64,000 nucleotides of DNA from Icerya purchasi (lineage: Eukaryota; Arthropoda; Insecta; Hemiptera; Monophlebidae): assembly GCA_039619475.1 (NCBI GenBank), contig CM077116.1, positions 31,817,183 through 31,881,182 of the forward strand, written 5' to 3'. Shown here one piece after another: positions 54,222-64,000 of the stretch. The translations under genes and the position numbers were made by a program. The notes beneath the pieces were generated by a model. That model was not told the origin of the DNA. It was given only the letters and a program-made list of their open reading frames with translations, and ran no database searches. Position 1 is the first letter of the stretch. Each line of letters opens with the position of its first letter.

Positions 54222-55330
54222 TTTTTTTATTATTATTACGCCATTTACAGCCTTATGGCTAGAGGCGTGGGTACTGTTAGGATTTAGAGTTGAAAGTAGA
54301 TAGTGGTAGTTTGCAGGAAGGAGAAAAGGTTGAGAGTTTCGATATCATTGTCTGAAAGTAGGGATTCAAGAGATTCGTTTCGGATATGTAGGTTTCTTTG
54401 GGTTTGGAATTTTCGACGATCGATTAGTATGTGTTTGAAGGAAATGGGCACTGTGCAGGTATAGGTCGAGGCCGTTTGTTTAGTATATGACCGTGAGTGA
54501 TAGCTGAGTGACCTGTTCTTAGTCTGAATAGTAGGACTTCGTTTTTTCTAGATTCTTGATAAAATGTTCGCTAAATATCTACGGTCTTCTTTATGGTTTT
54601 TGTTTTGTTTGTGTCTGAGATCTGATTCCAGTATTGTTGGAAGGATTTATGTACGAAAGATTTTCAGGTCTGAAAGAGAAATTGGAACGTTTGGAATTTG
54701 AGAGATGGTCAAGGACAGTTTTGCTATTTCATCTGCTTTCTCATTTTGACGGATGTTACAATGGAATGGTATTCAGCAGAAGATGATTTCTCTGTGAGAT
54801 GATGAAAAAGTACTTGCTATTTCTTGGGAAATGGGATGTGTTTCTTTTTATGATAGTGTTTGACAATGAATATGTTAGAATTAAAATATTGTTTGATGAG
54901 AGATCCATAGAGTAGTTTGTGGCTAATTTCAGAGCGTAAAGTTCAGTTGAGAGAACTGTAAACTGTGGAGGTAGTGGAAATGTATTTCATTGTGATCGTT
55001 AATAATCGAGCATCCTGCTCCGCTTGATTTGGTCCCGTCAGTGTATATTTTGACAAAATTTGGATATTGAATTAGCAGGTTGTTGAAGTGACGATTATAG
55101 ATGAGAGGGTTAGATGGGGATTTATCCAAGTGAGTGAGTGACAGATCTATCTTCGGAGTGTATGAGGACCAGGGTGGATTGATACTGATGGGGAAGTGTT
55201 GAATATTGGCGTTCTTTAAGATAATTGATTTTAGAAGATCGTTGTTGTTGTAAGAGAGGGAGTGTTGAGAATATTATTTGTGGAGATAAAATGTCTCCGA
55301 ATGTTTAATGGAGGTTCTGGCGATTTTCTT
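54222..55330 (-). pseudogene. Family D LINE 3' fragment (RNase H, TAA tail)
   Basis: On the minus strand: YPNFVKIYTDGTKSSGAGCS (RNase H first Asp), then in shifted frames 'ELYALKLATNY' with the Glu motif, and further broken sequence to a 3' end 'TGGCGTAATAATAATAA' at ~54222. The TAA tail recalls the I clade. Its upstream edge joins the 3'-truncated family B copy near 55330 without a visible A-tail, so a deletion or recombination joined the two. Confidence 0.7.
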
Positions 55331-58300
55331 TGAAGACTGTCAATGAGGATAGGAACAACGGAGATCGACGGAAACGATAAGATATACGAGGCACAATAAG
55401 GAGTAGGGAGCTTCAGTGATAGCAGATTGGAGTACAAAGAAGTGCGTTCGTTCACGAGGAATGGACATTCAAAGAAGATATGGTCAGGATCGCAGACGGC
55501 TTCGTCGTCAGGGTGAAGAGGGAAATAAGGGGAAAGAGCGAGATGAAAACGAAAACATGAGGAAGGAAGAAGACTATGATTCAGACGTAAACGGATAATA
55601 GGGACAATAACGGAGCGGTGAAGCGAAGGAAAATCGTAAAACCAAGGCCGCGTGGGAAGATTAGGTTGGATGGAAAAATAAAAGGAAGGATGATTAGAAA
55701 AGGAGGAAACGTAAAAATCTGACCAAAATTTAACATGAAACTTTTTGCACAATGGGAGTAAATTAGAAGCGGGAATTTTAGAGAAAAAAAAGCGGGAGGA
55801 TACAACAATCTGAGCCAAGGAATCTGCCATTTCGTTACCCTCTATCCCCATATGACTGGGGACCCAGAGCATTTCAATGCGGATAGCGTGAAGTGAGAAG
55901 AGAGTGTGAATGAGAGAGCGAATACGGAGGATGAAAAGGTCAGAGGAGTGAGAGGGGAAATGAGAGGAAATAGCTTTAAGAGCACACATGGAGTCGGAGA
56001 TAATTAAAAATTTAGAAGAAGAACGATGTGAGGAAATATGGATTATGGAACGTAAAATGGCCATTAGCTCGGCCGTAAAGATAGTACAAAAGGAAGGGAG
56101 ACAAAAAGATTCAGATAAATTAATGCTCGGAAGGATGAAAGAAGTTCCAACCCCATTAGGCCCCTTCGAACCATCCGTAAAAATAGCTATATGGCAAGGA
56201 AAATGGGATTCGATATAACTATGGAACTCCTGTATAACTGTTGCATGAGAAAGGGATTTGGAGGACAAAGGAAAGTAGAATACGGGAGGATTGGAGAAAT
56301 CTGCAAAATTGAAAGAAAAGTAAGGGAGATTGTTATAAGAAATTGTGCAGGATAAAAAAGAATTCAGCCGCAAAGCAATGTGGGCTAGGATAGGAATGTT
56401 CTTGGGAGTAAAACGCCAGTTTTGCAGAATCAAAAGATGCGAAGGAATAAGTCTAGAAGATGATAACGGTAAGCGTTTACACAAGAAGCGATATCCTAAA
56501 TAGGATCTGCGGATGAAAAGGGGAGGCGAGTTTGACTCAGCGAGAACAGTTGGTACTCAAGAAGATCTAAAAGCATCAAGGCAAAGACGAATACAAGAAT
56601 TTTGAATTATATCCAGCTTGGAAAGAAATGATTTTGAGGCAGAGCCGTAGATATAGGAGCAGTAATCGAATTTGGAACGGATAATCGAATTGTACAAGGA
56701 AATGAGGAGAAAATGATCGCCTCCCCATTTTGTTGGGGAAAGAGCTTTCAATAGGTTCAGTCTTTTAAGAGTAGAAGAGGAAAGGAAATTAATTTGTTCA
56801 TAAAAGGACAGACGACTGTTGAGGAATACACCGAGATAGCAGAAGCAATCCCTACGAGGGATAAGTTTGGAATTTAAGGATACAGAGACTAAAGCTGGAT
56901 TAGAAAGACGAAGAGAAAAGACAATACAAGAGGATTTTAAAGGTGAAATAGAAAGGTTCAAAGAGGAAAAAGATTATTCCAAAGTAGCTAGAGACGAATT
57001 GACACTTTCGTTAGCATCTACAATATCACGGGATGAGGAAAAGAGAAGAATGTCATCGGCAAGAAATAGGGAAGAGGAGTTCACAGAAAGAGAAGCAACA
57101 GAAATATTGTAAATATTAAAAATAGTGGGACTAAGGCGTGGAAGACCACATGAAACAACTCTTGTAACCTCGAACGAGGAAGAAGACAGGAGAATAGTAC
57201 GATTTAACATTAAGTTAACAATGAGGGAAGAGAAATGCGTCGGGATGTTAATTGCTAGCATTCTATCTCGAAGAGAAGGGAGATGGGCATTATCAAAAGC
57301 ACTGGAAACATAGATAAAAGTAGCTAAAGTGTACTATTTATCGATGGAAGATTTATAGATATAGGAAACAAATAGACTGACACAATCAGCAGGACCTAAG
57401 CCTGGACGGAAACCAATCATATTTGAAGGAAAAACGTTATTGTGTTTGAGCCACCAGACTAGGCGCTTGTTAAGCATGCTCTCAAAAAGTTTTCTGAGAC
57501 ACGATGCTAGGGAGATCGGACGAAGAGAGGAGTTTTCCTTAGGGATAGGAATGATAATAAAGGTGTTCCAGGCAGGAGGTGTGACTCCTCTGGACAAAAA
57601 GGAGTTGAATATACAAAGAAGTGTTCGGAGAGCAAGATCAGATAACTTTTTTAACGAAAGAGCATTTGTAATCGAATTTAGGAATAGATGGTAATGAAGT
57701 ACAGGATCAGAGCCATCTAGAAGTTTAGGAAGCATAGAATCAACTAAAGAGTGGAACAGAGCCCAATTAGTTTTCAATAGGTTCCATCGAAGGTAATTGA
57801 GAAGTTTAAAACAAGAAGAAGGAGGAGGATTCTGGGGGTAATTAGAATAGGAATATGATCACTACCATAGGAGCCCATGAGAGTTGACCAATTGTAATCA
57901 AAACCAATAGACGGAGATGAGAAAGTTAAATCGAGAGAACTATAACTAGATGGACTCTTGTAATCGGTAGGAGAGAGATCATTAAGAAGGGCTAAATCAT
58001 TAGAAAGAACAAGATTTTCAACAACAGTACCATTGTTGTTATGGTTTGAGCAACCCCATGAGGGAGACCGTGCATTCCAGTCACCCCCAATGATGAACGG
58101 ATGCGGGATAGACCTGAGGAAAGAAACGAGAGGGAAGTGACGAAGGTTGCAACTAGGAGGAACATAAATAGAAATAATATTAAGCGGACGAGCTGCATCG
58201 AAAGGGATGGAAATGTGTACAATATTAGACTAATTAGAACTAGAAAGAGAATTAAAGGAAACATCATGAGATTGAAATGAAATGCCGTTCCTAATAAGGA

Positions 58301-58502
58301 TTGCAGATCCACCATAACCATCGTCACGATCGCATCTGATAATCTTATACCCACGAAAATTAATATTCATATCCGACCGTAGCCACGTTTCCGAAATGGG
58401 AGTAACGTTAATACTATGAATGTCTAACAGACGCTCTAATGGATTTTTGTTGGCTCTAAGGCTGCGACAGTTCCACTGTAAAACATTAAAAGTACCCGGC
58501 AT
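55330..58502 (-). pseudogene. Family B LINE ORF2, nearly full but decayed
   Basis: ATG at 58502 opens an endonuclease: NVLQWNCRSLRANK, SETWLRS, GGDWNARSPSWG, SLDLTFSS and GSDHIPI, spread over shifted frames. Reverse transcriptase follows (57777-56560): RPISLASCLRKLFESMLNKR, FRPGLGPADC, then a damaged GLPRLSPTIFN and LADD where FADD is expected. RNase H and C-terminus lie at 56484-55330: IFTDGSKGPNGVG, AELMAILRS, ISDSMCA, LLWVPSHMGIEGN-like and CDPDHIFFEC. Multiple stops and frameshifts make it non-functional. The 3' end is missing, replaced by family D sequence. Confidence 0.88.
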
Positions 58503-58979
58503 AGTAAATTATAGAAAGAAAAGACTTGAGTAGGGAAAGGAAAAAGAAATAAGAAAAAAACAAAAAGATAGAGGGGGAGGGAAAGGAAGAGAGACATAGA
58601 GAGTGCCAGAAGAAAAACAGCGAGATAAAGTAAAATAAAAGATAATTACAATATAAAAAAAAAAAAAAAAAAAAACAGAAGGAAAGAAACTTTAATGGGT
58701 GCAGGAAAATTGGGGCTAGCAAGTTGAGAGGAAAGTTAATAAGAAAAGGGAAGGAATAAATAAAAATGGAAAAGTAAACTGTTGATAGAAAAAGGACGGC
58801 GATGGATGCTGGACTGGAATAAATAAAAGAAAAAATTGTAAGTAAGAAATAGGATTTTAGAGGCAACGGACAAAATGATTCGAAGCCCATTGCAGCTAAG
58901 TTACAAAAAAGAGCGAAATTTGTAGTCGCTATGATTCTCGATAATTGTCTTAACTTTGCGAGAATATAATGTAAATTAG

Positions 58980-59290
58980 ACAAGAGTACAATGCAAAACT
59001 ACACAAATAAAACCAATATATCTGAGCCCGGTAGTGATGTTAGTCACAGCAGTAGTACATTGAAATATGAAAAAAAAAATTACTACATGTCCGCCTCTGG
59101 GCATTACGCCCAAGTAACTTAAAATCCGGCAAAAGAAAAAGCACAATGCATAATGATACGAATAAAACCAATATAACTGAGCCCGGCAGTGATTTTAGTT
59201 ACAGCAGCGTCAGTACATTGAAATATAAAAAAGCAACTGCTGCATGTCCGCCTCTGGGCAATGCTTCAGGTGTCTTAAAATCCAGAAAAG
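58980..59290. repeat. ~165-bp tandem duplication between ORF1 and ORF2
   Basis: Two units share 'AATAAAACCAATATA.CTGAGC' , 'CAGTACATTGAAATAT' and 'CATGTCCGCCTCTGGGCA', starting near 58985 and 59150. They lie in the ~1.2-kb gap between the ORF1 and ORF2 remnants of this family B copy. Confidence 0.75.
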
Positions 59291-59673
59291 GAGGAAATTA
59301 ATATGAAAGGATATATTGATAGTAATAATAAAAATGATCATAAAAAGAGAAGAGGGAGAAAACAGAAAATGAAAAGAAATAAAGACAGAAAAAGCAGAGA
59401 AAAATCTAAGTGGGAGAGAAAAGGCTAGCCCCGGTTGCATTCACTTTCACTTTATAACGAAAGTGAGAAGAATGACTAATTAAGATAGATGTAGTTAGAT
59501 AAAAAGAGAGGTAGGGAATCAACAAGGGAGGGAGAAGAATCAATTTTATTGGACGCAAGAAGATCTAAAATCGCTTCAGCTATAAAATTAGCTGTAGGAG
59601 AAGCAGTGGATGTAGGAGCTTTGGAAGTAGAAACGGAAGTAGAACTGGAAGCTCATGAACTAAGGAATTACCA

Positions 59674-60614
59674 TTAATAGCTACTACAGTGTCTAGAAAT
59701 ATGCCCAAAAAGGAAACATTTCGAACACTGTGTAGGTAGTCGTATGCTAGGTGAAACAGGAAAACGGAGTCTGTAAATAGAAACGAAAAGTGGAAGAACG
59801 AATTTGTGGAATTTAATTTCTACGGATCTAGTCGGAATTTTAGTATCCTCAGAGGAACGATAGATACAACGAATGGACTCTATGGGAATAGATGCTTCAA
59901 TCCCCTCCCTAATATGGTCTTCAGAATACGAAGGATGGACCCCTGAAATAATTCCCATTCTTTATAAGGCGCTATTGGAAATGTATTTACTGAGAAAGAA
60001 GTCAGAATTAGATAAAAAGGAATTAGCAGTAGAAGCAGAAGGGAAGGTAACTGAAATGCGGTCCTTTCCTTTAGGAGAAACACTAAGAAATGACGAAGAA
60101 ACAGAATTTATTAATCTTGCAAGAGCCAAAGGGTGATTATTGCCTATGTTCTTATCATCAGCTAAATTTTCGGCAAAAACAATGAAAGGTACCAGATGAT
60201 CATTTACGAAACAAGTATTGGATACGACGGCAATGCAACTATTATTATTATTATTATTATTGTTAATGTTACTATTTTTGTTGTTGTTGTCGTCGTTATT
60301 GTTGCTATTATTGTTATTACTATTATTATTAATAATGTTGTTAGTGGATGAATTATTTGAATTGCTCTTAGTATTATTATTAATAATGTTGTGGCTGAGA
60401 TGATCGACATGGGATACAGGGGATGTACTAAGTTCAGCCTCAGAAAGTCTAATCTCTTTCGGTAGAACAGAGGAAATAGGCGAAAGAGGATCAACAGATT
60501 TGCGTTTTGAGTTACTGTCCACGTCCATATTAATAGACAAATTGGACGGTGGTTTAATAACTTTAGCAGGACTTGAGGAGGAGCCGCAGAGCGGCCCCCT
60601 TTAGCTACGCTCAT
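59674..60614 (-). pseudogene. Family B LINE ORF1 (Asn-rich, CCHC), frameshifted
   Basis: Translation probably began at ATG 60614 (MSVAKGGRS), shifted frame near 60585, ran on to ~59962, shifted again, and ended at 59674. The N-terminal third contains a long Asn run coded by AAT/AAC triplets (~60240-60370). A central ~80-residue segment precedes a CCHC knuckle (CSKCFLFGHISRHC) near the end. ORF1 would bind the element RNA. The triplet repeat is still nearly pure in the coding frame. Confidence 0.75.
60235..60375. repeat. (ATT/GTT)n triplet repeat
   Basis: Runs of ATT and GTT triplets on the plus strand; on the minus strand they encode the Asn run of the family B ORF1. Confidence 0.9.
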
Positions 60615-60814
60615 CTAACAACTACAAAGTAAATAAATAAAAATTAAAAACAAAAATGATGGAAAATTAAATCGTTAAAAAGACGAAGACGAAATAAATA
60701 AAATAAAAACGACGCTACAAGTTAGCTAAAATTAGCGAAGCAACAAAATTGATTTACAGCACAGATAAGAGAAATACACTATGCGATAAGAAACGAAAAG
60801 ATTTAATCGGAACG
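60615..60814 (-). other. Probable 5' UTR of the minus-strand family B copy
   Basis: Non-coding, lying between the ORF1 start at 60614 and the plus-strand truncated copy beginning at ~60821. It has no coding frame. The exact 5' end of the element is not visible. Confidence 0.4.
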
Positions 60815-60818
60815 AACT

Positions 60819-63380
60819 CATGATAGCCTATTATCTTTTGTCGACTCCACTGCTCCCGCATACGTTCCTAACTTTGATGAACTTTACTCGTTTCCTTCTG
60901 TACAGAGCTCTCCCCCGCACCCTTTAACATCTGCATTCAATATCAATGAACTAAAGTCTGTTCTCCTAAACTCTACCAGTCCTACACCGGGTATAAATGG
61001 TATTCCATACATAGTCCTTAAAAATCTGTCTGAGCAGTCACTTGCGTTTCTCCTTGAACTCTTCAATTCCTTTTTATCCAGAGGCATCACTCCGTCTTCC
61101 TGGAACTCCTTTATCGTTATTCCCATCCCGAAAAAAATTGCTTCCTTACGTCCTATCTCTTTAGCATCATGTTTCAGGAAACTCTTTGAAGGCACGCTGA
61201 ATAAACGTCTTGTTTGGTGGCTGGAACATAACAACTTACTTCCTTCCAACATGTTTGGCTTTCGACCAGGCATTGGTCCTGCCGATTGTATTAACTCCTT
61301 TGTTTCCCACGTTTATAAATCCTTTATACATAAGCATTTCACGCTGGCTTCTTTTATCGATTTATCCTCAGCCTTTGATAACGTTCATCTACCTAGTCTA
61401 AAAGACGCAATGGCCGCAATTAATCTCCCAGTCAAACTCATTTCGCTGACTATTAATCTTATGATAAATCGCATTATCCACATTTCCTTTCCGTGGCTTC
61501 GAGCTACAAGAAGTGTTTTCCGCGGTCTTCCGCAAGGTTCCCCCCTCAGCCCCACCCTCTTCAATATATACACCATTGCTGTAGCATCTCTTCCTTTAAA
61601 CTCCCTCTCGTTATTCTTTGCGGATGATATTCTTCTTTTTTCCTCTTCCTACGACTTGGTAATCGCCAACGAAACTCTTAATTCGTCTTTGTTTGCACTT
61701 GAACAGTCCCTATCTTCTATTCACCTTTCTGTTTCTCCTTCTAAATCCTCTTCTATGGTTTTTACTCTCCACCCCTACAATTCCACATTAGTCAACCTAT
61801 CCCTGAATCAAGTTTCTCTTCCCCGTGTTATTTGCTTCTGCTATCTCGGTATTTACCTTAATAGTCGTCTGACCTTCTCTGAGAATATTGACCACCTTTC
61901 TTGTTCTGCCGTTAAAAGACTGAACTTGCTAAAATCCTTGTCTCCAACCAAATGGGGAGGTGATCCTCATCTGCTCATTTCCCTGTATACATCCATTATT
62001 CGCTCCAAGTTTGATTACTGCTCTTTTATCTATGGTTGTGCCTCCAGATCCCTTCTTTCCAAATTAGATATAATACAAAACTCCTGTCTCCGTCTTTGCC
62101 TCGGTGCTCTCAAATCCTCTCCCATTTCAGCAATGCTCGCGGAATCTAACATACCTCCCCTCTCAGTTCGAAGGTCTTATTTGGGCTATCGATTCCTTTC
62201 CAAACGTTTACCTTTCACTTCGTCTCAACTTATTCCTTCCTACATTTACATTGCCAAGAACTGGCGTTTTGTTTCTAATAAAATCCCTATCTTAGCCCCT
62301 ATTTCTCAACGTCTTAGCCATTTCTCCTCCCATATTATATCCAGCAATAATCTTCCGTACTTCTCACTCAATTATTTCGACCTCTTACACCCTCCCAAAG
62401 TACATTTTCTCCCTAAATTTTTTAAGTTTATGCCTCAGACCGTCATTAAACAGGAATTTCGCAGTACGGTCAGTTGTCTTTTTCTTTCTCATGCACTTGT
62501 TTTTACTGATGGCTCTAGTGGACCCGGTGGGGTCGGATCGTCTTTTATTCTTCCCGACTCCAATTTCTCCGAATCCTTTCGCCTCCCATCTTTCTGTTCT
62601 ATTTTTACGGCCGAATTGATGGCTATCCTTCGTGCGATCATACATATCTCGTCCAATCGTTCGTCCTCCGACTATCTAATCATTTCTGACTCCATGGGTG
62701 CTCTCCAGGCTATCAGTTCACTGCTTCCTCCTCCCTCTTCTGACTTCTTCATTTTTCGTATACGATCTCTCATATATAATCTTTCTTTCCATCACTCTGT
62801 ACACATTGACTTACTGTGGGTTCCTGGTCACAGAGGCATCGAGGGTAATGAAATGGCGGATGCTTTGTCTCAGGTTGCTGTTCGTTCTCGCTTCTATTTT
62901 AAAAAAATCCCAGCTGTTAATCTATTACCCCTAATTAAGAAGCTTCACTTCAGATTTTGGTCAGATGTGTACCCTTCTCTTTTTTCCAACAATCGTTCCT
63001 TCTACCTTTCAATCCAACCTACACTTCCTTCTCATCCATGGTTCTCGGAGTTTCCCTCTCTTCCACGATTTATAATTTCCTCTATTGTCCGCCTGCGCTT
63101 TAATCACAAACTGCTGCCCTCTTCACGCTATCGTTTCTCTTTGCTTCCCTCTCCTCATTGTCCGTTGCATCCAGATGAAGCAGTTGTCTGTGATGCTGAT
63201 CACATTTTCTTCGAGTGCTCTGCTCTTTCTGCGGAGCGTTCTCTTTTCTATCTTCTCCTTATAAAGCTGGGGCTTCCCACTCCTTACTGTGCGTCTTACA
63301 TCTTGTCCCTTCCTTCCCAGTCTGTTGTTCTCGTCCTTGGTTCCTTTATTTCAGCTGTCTCCAATCGAATTAGGTTCTAG
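60819..63380 (+). pseudogene. Family B ORF2, truncated but open for 853 codons
   Basis: The frame is open from 60819 to TAG 63378-63380, the longest family B frame here. The piece starts in the region between endonuclease and reverse transcriptase (FNINELKSVLLNSTSPTPG). RT motifs follow: RPISLASCFRKLFEGTLNKR, FRPGIGPADC, FIDLSSAFDNV, RGLPQGSPLSPTLFN and FFADDILLF. RNase H: VFTDGSSGPGGVG, AELMAILRA, ISDSMGA, LLWVPGHRGIEGNEMADAL. The C-terminal CDADHIFFECS block ends it. All visible RT and RNase H catalytic residues are intact, but without the endonuclease and ORF1 it cannot move by itself. It is the best reference for the other family B copies. Confidence 0.9.
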
Positions 63381-63451
63381 TTAATTATCTCTTCTTCCCA
63401 TTGTGTCTGGGCAATGGTCCATAGTTGATGCGCCCAAAAAAAACAAAAAAA
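60821..63451 (+). mobile_element. 5'-truncated family B LINE, head to head with the decayed copy
   Basis: The 3' end reads 'GTTGATGCGCCC' followed by an interrupted A-run (63436-63451). A 6-bp match, AACTCA (60815-60820 and 63450-63455), could be the target duplication but is short enough to be chance. Confidence 0.75.
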
Positions 63452-63455
63452 CTCA

Positions 63456-64000
63456 CCGGCGTGTTCTCTCTGACGAAGCTGATAAGACGAAATTCAACGC
63501 GATAGATAAACTTACACAATCGAATTAACCGAATATTAATTATCTTCGGAATGAACCACGGAGGATAATTATATTTGAAAACCGGTTTTTTAGATATAAT
63601 TCTATCAAGCGCCTGGTAAAATTTCATGTAATAAAATTTAAAAGCTTCATCTAAATCAGCAGTACTATCATGTATAGTAGGAGAGTAAGTTAATTTCCTA
63701 AAATTATACAAAGGAATTGTAGAAACAAAATCTTGTTTAGGTAATGAACATTTGAGGGCCGGTTAATACCCGTCCTCACACACAAGGGCATCAATTAAAT
63801 TTTCAATGTCCGTAGAAAGAGACGAGTTAGAAAATACTAAATCCAATGTTTTCCCTTGGAAATTTAATTCATAATTGTCAGCCTCAGACCACTTAATTCA
63901 ATAAAATTCGAAGGACTATTCAAACTATCAACCCGAAGATCAAAAGACGCAGAAGATCCACAGATAGCTAAATTGAAATCACCCATTATAAGAACATTGG
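63456..64000 (-). pseudogene. Jockey/CR1-like LINE endonuclease fragment
   Basis: Reading on the minus strand from the window edge: VLIMGDFNLAICG (endonuclease Asp/Asn motif), a block ending 'KGKTLDLVFSN', then 'Y.PALKCSL' where D.HPAL is expected. The linker VFKYNYPPWFIPKI follows, typical of the region before reverse transcriptase in the Jockey/CR1 group. Two stops are present. It runs off the window on the right and is cut on the left by the family B insertion. Confidence 0.75.

Noticed and set aside
60217..60403. A leucine-rich plus-strand peptide
   Set aside because: It is the antisense reading of the Asn-coding triplet repeat in the LINE ORF1.
55330..63451. Twin-priming inversion of one LINE
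   Set aside because: The minus and plus pieces both contain the reverse transcriptase and RNase H regions and differ greatly in decay, so they are two insertions.
1..64000. CRISPR array or bacterial genes
   Set aside because: No regularly spaced identical repeats with unique spacers; gene content and repeats are those of an insect genome.

Overview
This window looks like an AT-rich insect nuclear genome. It carries two copies of an insect-type odorant receptor (7tm_6) gene, a protein family known only from insects, in a sea of transposable elements typical of arthropods: non-LTR retrotransposons of the I/R1 and Jockey/CR1 groups, a Tc1-like element, hAT and pogo-like DNA transposons, a Helitron end, a solo LTR and a tRNA-derived SINE. 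I cannot name the species. There are no bacterial-style operons, rRNA genes or CRISPR arrays.

Layout. 1-5.5 kb: AT-rich DNA with a recurring degenerate motif and one unrecognised gene (1914-2909, minus) split by an in-frame TGA. 5.9-7.0 kb: an inverted-repeat element and a ~95-bp minisatellite. 7.1-11.4 kb: odorant receptor copy 1 (intact, one exon, 434 aa), with a complete Tc1-like transposon in its 3' flank. 11.4-31.9 kb: mostly non-coding, with foldback elements, a satellite-like repeat also present near 41-43 kb, LINE tails, a pogo-like relic, a solo LTR, a Helitron 3' end interrupted by a LINE tail, and hAT relics with 8-bp target duplications. 32.1-37.5 kb: an apparently intact I-like retrotransposon (both ORFs open, 13-bp target duplication, TAA tail). 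37.6-40.0 kb: a truncated second LINE family (family B). 40.4-43.1 kb: LTR and satellite-like repeats in inverse orientation to their left-hand partners. 43.9-54.1 kb: odorant receptor copy 2 on the minus strand, cut in transmembrane segment 1 by a 7.3-kb composite retrotransposon insertion. 54.2-63.5 kb: further decayed LINEs, including two family B copies head to head. 63.5-64 kb: a Jockey/CR1-like endonuclease fragment.

The two receptor copies are the organising feature. They form an inverted duplication whose homology covers about 300 bp of 5' flank and roughly 1 kb of 3' flank. Each copy is the paralogous empty site for insertions in the other: Tc1-like element in copy 1, SINE and composite LINE in copy 2. 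A central 705-bp tract of the coding region is identical between copies while both sides have diverged, which points to gene conversion.

The most unusual structure is the composite insertion in copy 2: full-length LINE (F), poly-A, unrelated DNA plus a partial LINE (G), poly-A, then the last 766 bp of F again, base-for-base identical by eye, all inside one 10-bp target duplication. The junctions fall on the poly-A ends of the upstream pieces, as expected if reverse transcriptase jumped between templates during a single insertion. Two small insertions (15.4 kb and 49.1 kb) share another unusual architecture: a perfect hairpin plus a ~36-nt unpaired tail inside a 12-13 bp direct repeat. All coordinates were read by eye; identities were compared by reading, not by computed alignment.
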